A stretch of DNA of 64,000 nt, taken from assembly GCA_030431975.1 (NCBI GenBank), contig JAUIHP010000015.1, positions 62,001 through 126,000 on the forward strand, read 5' to 3'. The translations under genes were made by a program, and so were the position numbers. This DNA comes from a bacterium. Lineage in GTDB: Bacteria > Eisenbacteria > RBG-16-71-46 > CAIMUX01. The notes under the pieces are model-generated. The model was not told where the DNA came from and did no database searches. It saw only the letters and a list, made by a program, of their open reading frames with translations. Below, one piece after another: positions 58,870-64,000 of this stretch. Position 1 is the stretch's first letter; each line of letters begins with the position of its first letter.

Positions 58870-61068
58870 TTGTTTGGGTTCGACGTTCGACATGACTTGG
58901 CTTGTCTCCGTCGCCGGACGCGGATTCTGCTGCTCATCCCTCTTGTCTCGTGGGCCGGCCTGGTATCGGTGGCGTCGAACACCGGTGCTCAGGACACGGG
59001 CGGAAACAGCCGTGACCCGGTGACACCTCGAATCGAGATCCCGGAGCTTCCGGACTCTGTACGATCCGAGTTCGCTGATTCCGTCTACGTCTTCCCCCAA
59101 GTTGAGACGGAAGACGACAAGGACCTGCGTGAGTTGGCTCCCGGCCGCGTGACCGTGCGACGGAGTCAGGACGATCTGCAGCGCTACGCACCGCTCAGTT
59201 GGGTGGATGGGTTGGCTTCGGTCCCGGGAGTCGACGTCACGAAGACCGGACCTTGGGCATCACGCCCCGTCATTCGAGGTCTGTCCGGAGATCGCGTCCT
59301 CGTTCTCGTCGATGACGTACGTCTCAACACGGTTCGCGGTCACGGGGCGCAACCGTCCATCGTTTCCTCCGATGTCATTGAAGAAGTTGCCGTCGACATG
59401 GGGTCGAACAGCGCACGTTACGGAAGCTCCGCCTTGGGAGGGGTTCTACGGGTCAAGACTCACCGTCCCCTCTTCAGCGGGCAACGGACCTTGGATGTCG
59501 GCGCACGCGGGCGTTGGAGTGTGCCGGGCGACGGCTGGGCACAATCGTCGACGGTGCGGTTGCGCGATGACTACTACGGACTCGAAGTCACCGGCGGATT
59601 CTCCGGCCTCGATGCTCTTCATGTTTCCGACGGCGCTGTCGGCAACAGTGGCTATTCGGACCAGCATCTTTCCGTGCGCGGTGGTTGGCTTTGGGAACGG
59701 CTTCGCGGAGACCTGCAGTACACAAGGGGGATCGCATCGGACGTCGGGCTTCCCGCGTTTACGTCCTCCGGAGGCGGGAACGGCAGCTATCCGTGGAACA
59801 CACGGACCGCGACGCGGCTCGAGCTCGTGCTCGAAGGGGAGGGGCGTGGTCCCCACCTTCAGGCTTTGATCGCGCGCCAAAGTTATCGGACGCGCTTCGA
59901 GGAGACGACTGTCGACTCGGTCTTCCGTAACAACCGGCTGATCGCGACCCGTTCGAACTTCAGTACCAGCGATCAGAATACCCGGTCGACGGAGTACAAG
60001 TTGGGTGCGCTCTCCCAGGGAGGGGGCATGCAGTTCGAGCTGTCCTACCTCGCGGAGGAGACGGACGGACCGGAAGAGATCCTGATCACGACGAAGAACC
60101 GTGCGGGAGTCGTCACCGGCGAGGAAGACCGTCCCTCGGAAAACGTACCTCCGGCAGAGCGGAACACTTTCTTTGCGCGTATCTCCGGCTTTCGGGAAGC
60201 CGGTGCATTCGCCTTCGAGGCCCATGTCCGTCAGGACATCGTGGAGACGATGTCGGACTCGACCGACCTCAGCGAGTTTCGCGCGGTGGACTTGCAGTCG
60301 CAGGAAACCTCGCTGGGATTCGGAGCAGCCTGGGACGCCGGCCACGGATTGGAACCGTTCCTCGGGTTGAACACCGGCTTTCGCGTGCCCAATCTCGACG
60401 AACGATTCTTCGACGGATTCATTCACGGACTGCTGCGCGTCTTCGGCAATCCGGAACTGGAGGACGAGCGGAGCGACTCGGCGGAGATCGGACTGCGCTA
60501 CAGGAACCCGGGACCGGGAATGTTGCAGTCGGCCCGAGTATCGGTCTACCGATCCTGGGTCGAGGACATGATCGCGTTGCATTACCTCGGACAGATCTTT
60601 CTGGTTCCTCGGTTCCAGTACCGCAACGTGGAGGAAGCGCGCCTCGAAGGTTACGAGTTCGAAGCTGCCTTCGAGTCTCAGTGGGCGCGGTTGCTGGTCA
60701 GTGCAGGCTTTCCTCGTGGCTACGACACCGCTACAGACGAGCGCCTTCCGGATGTGGGAACGAACCGGGCGACGGCGGAGGTCACCTTCAACCTCGACCG
60801 CTTGCGTCGCTCCACTCGGCTCGCCGTGCAGTACCGATGGAACGACGCCGTCGACTTTGGAGACGAGGTCTTCCACCGCCCTTCGTTTTCCACGACCTCT
60901 CTGTCCCTTCGATCCCGGTTCGGTCCGGCCCGTGCCGCCATCGCCTTGCGCAACCTGTTCGACGAGGACTACCGCGAGCCGCTGAGCTTCATCGACGAGT
61001 CCGGCCTGACTTGGACGTTCTCTCTTTCCTGGCAGCTTTCCTCGCCCTTGGGCGACACGGAGGATTAG
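58870..61068 (+). CDS. TonB-dependent outer-membrane receptor
   Basis: A 732-residue protein. The TTG at 58870 has GGGAG eight bases upstream; the earlier TTG at 58831 lies inside the terminator T-run and is rejected. A signal peptide follows (R-R-R-T-R, hydrophobic L-L-L-I-P-L-V, A-S-N-T-G-A). Residues about 85-190 form the plug (V-D-G-L-A-S-V-P-G-V-D-V, R-P-V-I-R-G-L-S-G-D-R-V-L-V-L-V-D-D-V-R, A-L-G-G-V-L-R-V-K). The rest is barrel strands ending in W-T-F-S-L-S-W. These receptors take up metals, vitamins or glycans driven by TonB. It is six bases from the downstream propeller gene, suggesting a joint role in binding a substrate. Confidence 0.92.
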   Translation: MFGFDVRHDLACLRRRTRILLLIPLVSWAGLVSVASNTGAQDTGGNSRDPVTPRIEIPELPDSVRSEFADSVYVFPQVETEDDKDLRELAPGRVTVRRSQDDLQRYAPLSWVDGLASVPGVDVTKTGPWASRPVIRGLSGDRVLVLVDDVRLNTVRGHGAQPSIVSSDVIEEVAVDMGSNSARYGSSALGGVLRVKTHRPLFSGQRTLDVGARGRWSVPGDGWAQSSTVRLRDDYYGLEVTGGFSGLDALHVSDGAVGNSGYSDQHLSVRGGWLWERLRGDLQYTRGIASDVGLPAFTSSGGGNGSYPWNTRTATRLELVLEGEGRGPHLQALIARQSYRTRFEETTVDSVFRNNRLIATRSNFSTSDQNTRSTEYKLGALSQGGGMQFELSYLAEETDGPEEILITTKNRAGVVTGEEDRPSENVPPAERNTFFARISGFREAGAFAFEAHVRQDIVETMSDSTDLSEFRAVDLQSQETSLGFGAAWDAGHGLEPFLGLNTGFRVPNLDERFFDGFIHGLLRVFGNPELEDERSDSAEIGLRYRNPGPGMLQSARVSVYRSWVEDMIALHYLGQIFLVPRFQYRNVEEARLEGYEFEAAFESQWARLLVSAGFPRGYDTATDERLPDVGTNRATAEVTFNLDRLRRSTRLAVQYRWNDAVDFGDEVFHRPSFSTTSLSLRSRFGPARAAIALRNLFDEDYREPLSFIDESGLTWTFSLSWQLSSPLGDTED

Positions 61069-61073
61069 ATCTC

Positions 61074-63056
61074 ATGAGTTCCCGACCGCTGTTGCTCGTT
61101 TCGACCGTTCTTGCACTGTCCGCAGTCTGTACGACCGCTGATGCGCGAACGACTCCGAACCTCGAAGGACGGGTCGTTCGCGACCCGCACACGTTCGAGT
61201 GGGTTGCAGGCTCGCCCGCCCCGATCCAAACGGCGTCCGACTCAGACACCGGTGGGGCGTCGAAACTCGGGGGCGGTACGCCCGTTCCGCTGCCGGCCGG
61301 GGCCGTGCAAATCGATGAGACCTACTACGACCTCCAGGACATGGGCACGTTGGGTACTCACATCGCCACCAATGCGGCCGGAGAGATTCACGTCACCTAC
61401 CAGGACGGCTTCTGCGAGCTGGACGACGCGACGACGTGCCCACCCGACTTGGGGGATCCACTGCCGTTTCCCTATCGGGCCAACGCGCACACCTACCGAA
61501 CGGCGGAGGGAACATGGGTCCAGTTGGGCCGGGCCGAGGATCCTTCCCTTCGCGGTTGTTGTGTGACCGAGTTGTTCGGCGGTTTCGGATCTCTTGCCAT
61601 GACTCCGGACGGTCGGGCAGCCGTTGCCCAGCACATGAACGAAGACGGCTGTGACCTTCGGGCCTCCCTGTACGTGCAGGAGACACCGGGGGTGGCATCC
61701 TACGACGCGTATCTCTCGCCGATCACGGATCCCTCGTACCTTTTCCCACAGGGCGTCTTTCGACCGGACGGGAGCATGGTCTTGCTTGGGGAAGTCGCCG
61801 CCTTCGGCCTCTATCAGGAAGTCGCTGAGATCCACGTCTCGCGACTGGCTGGAGAGGGAGTGCCGTTCGACTGCCCGGTCGGTTGGCAGTTCGACGACTG
61901 GTCACTCGTCATCGACCCTTCGGTGTTCACAGATGGCGCCTCCGGGTTTCCCAGCATGGCCGCGTCCGACGACGGGAGCGTAGGTATCGCTGTCGGTGAC
62001 TTCGGCGGAGACGTGCGCCTCATCGAGTCGAGCGATGGATCCTTCGCGGCGGGAACGATCACGATCACAAATCTCACCAACTATGACGACGCCGACATCA
62101 CGGTGGGCGATGAGTCCTCGATGGAATACCGCTCCTATGTCCATTGTCATCTCGCGTACAACGGCGACGTTCCGCACGTGGTCTGGGACGAACTCCAGGC
62201 CCGACGCGAGGACGGCGAAGTCTTCTATTACGACTACCGCAGTCGAATCATGCACTGGACCCCCGCGACCGGGGTCACCCAGGTGCACCGGGTCCCTGCG
62301 GGCGTCGCCGATACCTACGACGATGTCGATGCCGGTGGAAGCGGTCCCCTCGCCGGATTCAACACCTTGGCCGCAAGTTGGCCCCAGGTTGGATTCTCGG
62401 ACAGCGGTGATGTCACCTACGTGGCCTGGCTTCGTTTCTCCGACGACGAAGTTGATCCGACCGCGGACGCCGGCCTTCCGGGAATCGTGACCGGCATTGG
62501 CTTCGGAGACATCGAGGCTTCCTGGTCGACGGAGGGCAGCAGCTGGAGTTCGGCTGAAAACCTCACCAATACCCCGGAGACGGACGAACGGTTCTTTGCG
62601 ATCCCGCGTTACAGCCTTGGAACGAAGCTCTCGATGGTCTTTCAGGCGTCTTCGACGGACCGCGCCGGTACCGTCATCATCGGGGACCGTGGCGCCGAGG
62701 AAGTCGCGCTGGAGCGTCGATTGGCGTATCTGGAATCGGAACTCACGGGTGTCTCGTCCACTCCGAATGGCGCCATCGAGGTTTCGTCGGAGCGCGCTTT
62801 CATTCAGGGAGTCTTTCCGAACCCGAGCACCGGAGGATTCTCCGTTCGTCTGAGTCGCGTTCTTCTGGAGCCGACGGATGCAGAGATTCTGGATGTCGGG
62901 GGACGCGTCCTCGGGCGTTTCTCCATCCCCGCGAACGTTGATGAGTTCCCACTTTCGGCCGCGGCCGAAGACGTGGTTCCGCGGTCGAGCGGAACCTACT
63001 TCGTACGAATCCACGGAGAGGACCAGGATCCCGTGCGCGTGGTCATCGTGCGTTGA
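61074..63056 (+). CDS. Secreted propeller-like protein with sorting module, paired with the TonB receptor
   Basis: A 660-residue exported protein; ATG 61074 with GGAGG ten bases upstream, signal peptide ending A-D-A. It has seven or so repeats with D-S/D-G-x-V/S strands and acidic motifs (Y-N-G-D-V-P-H-V-V-W-D, S-D-S-G-D-V-T-Y-V-A-W, P-x-G-V-F-R-P-D-G-S-M), like a neuraminidase-type or YVTN-like propeller. The C-terminus is of FlgD type (FPNPSTGGF, LDVGGRVL, GTYFVRI). The start is six bases after the TonB receptor stop, so it is likely co-transcribed; it may bind or process the receptor's substrate at the surface (inference). Confidence 0.88.
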   Translation: MSSRPLLLVSTVLALSAVCTTADARTTPNLEGRVVRDPHTFEWVAGSPAPIQTASDSDTGGASKLGGGTPVPLPAGAVQIDETYYDLQDMGTLGTHIATNAAGEIHVTYQDGFCELDDATTCPPDLGDPLPFPYRANAHTYRTAEGTWVQLGRAEDPSLRGCCVTELFGGFGSLAMTPDGRAAVAQHMNEDGCDLRASLYVQETPGVASYDAYLSPITDPSYLFPQGVFRPDGSMVLLGEVAAFGLYQEVAEIHVSRLAGEGVPFDCPVGWQFDDWSLVIDPSVFTDGASGFPSMAASDDGSVGIAVGDFGGDVRLIESSDGSFAAGTITITNLTNYDDADITVGDESSMEYRSYVHCHLAYNGDVPHVVWDELQARREDGEVFYYDYRSRIMHWTPATGVTQVHRVPAGVADTYDDVDAGGSGPLAGFNTLAASWPQVGFSDSGDVTYVAWLRFSDDEVDPTADAGLPGIVTGIGFGDIEASWSTEGSSWSSAENLTNTPETDERFFAIPRYSLGTKLSMVFQASSTDRAGTVIIGDRGAEEVALERRLAYLESELTGVSSTPNGAIEVSSERAFIQGVFPNPSTGGFSVRLSRVLLEPTDAEILDVGGRVLGRFSIPANVDEFPLSAAAEDVVPRSSGTYFVRIHGEDQDPVRVVIVR

Positions 63057-63114
63057 GCCGACCTGCGGACTCTGTCCGCACGCAACTACGAACAGAATGA
63101 CGAAAGGCGAAACG

Positions 63115-63879
63115 ATGATGAAGCATTACGGACTGCCCCTGGCCGCACTCGTTGCCATTGCCATCCCGGCACTGGCTGCGGACGAGGGAGCATTGATTCT
63201 GGAGGAGAGGGTGACGGGCGGATCGCTGGATCTGTCTTGGGAAACCGCCTTCGGGTTGGAAAACAACGTGCAGGCCATGACTCTCGAAGCCGGTCATCCC
63301 GCATACGACAATCCGTCGGGAGACCATACGGTCGCGGTGCTCAAGAATTCCGAGCCGGACTTCGGGGGTTTGGGAAAGTCAGTCACGGACCCCGGCGGCT
63401 ATGCCAATTATTCCTGGAGCGGTTGGTTCTTCACCGGGGACGGGGACACGCGTCGCGGTATCGTGCTTCGCGCGGATGATGAAGCCGCGTTTACGCAGTG
63501 CTATCAGCTCGTCCTTGATGCCGGACTGCTCAACCTTCGCTTCCGTCTGCTTAGTGGCGAGGGGGCATCGACTCTCGAGGAGTGGTTCACCACGGACACT
63601 CCGACCGGGCTACCGCAGCCCAACACCTGGCATCACCTCAAGGTCATCGCCAACGGTGATGAGTTTCGCTGTTTCTTCGACGGCTATGAGCTGACCGATG
63701 AGCCGATCGTGGACAGCACATTGGCGACGGGCTGGGTCGGCGTCTACAATTTCCGATTCGATCTCGGAGGGATTCCGGTGTACTTCGACGACCTGACCTT
63801 GTGCGAGGTCGAAGGAACCACGCCGATCCTTTCGCGGAGCTGGGGCGAGATCAAGAACGAGTTCCTACCCAACCCGTAG
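63115..63879 (+). CDS. Exported LamG/concanavalin-like protein
   Basis: A 254-residue protein with a clean signal peptide (A-A-L-V-A-I-A-I-P-A-L-A-A). The mature part is strand-rich in a jelly-roll pattern, with W-S-G-W-F-F-T-G-D-G, G-I-V-L-R-A-D-D and W-H-H-L-K-V-I-A-N-G-D-E-F-R-C-F-F-D-G, the last typical of the laminin-G/concanavalin-like sugar-binding folds. It ends in a short basic/Pro tail without the FlgD module. It follows the propeller gene by 58 bases. Likely glycan binding. Confidence 0.82.
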   Translation: MMKHYGLPLAALVAIAIPALAADEGALILEERVTGGSLDLSWETAFGLENNVQAMTLEAGHPAYDNPSGDHTVAVLKNSEPDFGGLGKSVTDPGGYANYSWSGWFFTGDGDTRRGIVLRADDEAAFTQCYQLVLDAGLLNLRFRLLSGEGASTLEEWFTTDTPTGLPQPNTWHHLKVIANGDEFRCFFDGYELTDEPIVDSTLATGWVGVYNFRFDLGGIPVYFDDLTLCEVEGTTPILSRSWGEIKNEFLPNP

Positions 63880-63900
63880 ATCTAGTTTTATTGTTCGACT

Positions 63901-63929
63901 GGCCGGGGACGTTGGGCCCCGGCCTTTTT
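63901..63929 (+). terminator. Rho-independent terminator
   Basis: A perfect 8-bp stem (GGCCGGGG/CCCCGGCC) with an 8-base loop and a run of five T, 22 bases past the stop at 63879. Confidence 0.92.
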
Positions 63930-63951
63930 CTGGCCACGGAGGTTGAACCGA

Positions 63952-64000
63952 GTGAAATCGAACCTGGGTGTTCTACTGCGTCAATGGTCCCTACTGGCCG
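63952..64000 (+). CDS. Possible start of a further gene (3' end outside window)
   Basis: A GTG at 63952 follows GGAGG by nine bases and is open to the right edge (16 codons, starting M-K-S-N-L-G-V-L-L-R). It may be the start of a gene just after the terminator. Too short to assign. Confidence 0.4.
   Translation, partial: MKSNLGVLLRQWSLLA

Noticed and set aside
59446-60876. Minus-strand frame of 476 codons opposite the TonB receptor
   Set aside because: The plus-strand frame is a clear receptor; the other is a GC-driven shadow.
1-64000. tRNA, rRNA, CRISPR array or insertion sequence
   Set aside because: Read-through of intergenic regions showed no cloverleaf, regularly spaced repeat array, transposase or terminal inverted repeats. 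A computed scan would be needed to exclude small RNAs.

Overview
This is a GC-rich bacterial window that appears to be chromosomal. I see no rRNA, tRNA, CRISPR array, insertion sequence, phage gene or plasmid gene. About ten large exported proteins carry, or seem to carry, the same kind of C-terminal module: a PNP motif, then a GR motif, a W-x-G turn and a G-x-Y strand. This is the FlgD-type Ig fold that databases often label a T9SS-type sorting domain. Together with an ECF sigma factor next to a Ser/Thr kinase, a TonB-dependent receptor and several outer-membrane barrels, this suggests a Gram-negative bacterium from a little-studied lineage near the FCB group (Eisenbacteria, Krumholzibacteriota or Latescibacterota-like). 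That placement is an inference from gene content, not a phylogeny.

Layout. 1-3 kb: two surface proteins, the second a lipoprotein, built from one Ig-like repeat family, including near-identical 351-bp tandem repeats. 3-7 kb: a GNAT acetyltransferase fused to two SH3-like domains, a membrane-anchored SGNH hydrolase and an FG-GAP propeller protein. 7.5-12 kb: regulation and signalling (ECF sigma factor, Ser/Thr kinase with TPR-like tail, soluble chemoreceptor with a zinc-binding CZB domain, DUF4287-SRPBCC protein). 12-24 kb: secreted propellers, RtcB RNA ligase, a VOC protein divergent from an AraC regulator, an ECF sigma/anti-sigma pair, an orphan HTH protein, a disulfide oxidoreductase divergent from DoxX. 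24-36 kb: more secreted proteins, an Eis-like acetyltransferase, and a ThiS/MoaD-like protein translationally coupled to a BNR propeller.

36.3-49.3 kb holds nine co-directional, mostly overlapping genes and is the best candidate for an undescribed system: a cytoplasmic coiled-coil protein, an unknown protein, a divergent AAA+ ATPase, another unknown protein, two membrane proteins (one with a large outer domain), a TIM-barrel glycosidase-like ectoprotein on a polytopic membrane anchor, and an ABC permease/ATPase pair. The ATPase may remodel an envelope assembly made of the membrane proteins, while the last three genes look like an export or processing module.

49-64 kb: a methyltransferase, a beta-helix protein, a GT-C glycosyltransferase, a subtilase, an unknown outer-membrane-like protein, a small degenerate zinc-ribbon-like protein, a TonB receptor with a downstream secreted propeller protein, and a LamG-like protein followed by a strong terminator.

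Two gene junctions (sigma/kinase at 8.1 kb, beta-helix/methyltransferase at 50.2 kb) each carry an independent 32-bp tandem duplication of the stop/start overlap. In both cases this creates a tiny ORF of 10-11 residues that bridges the two genes.
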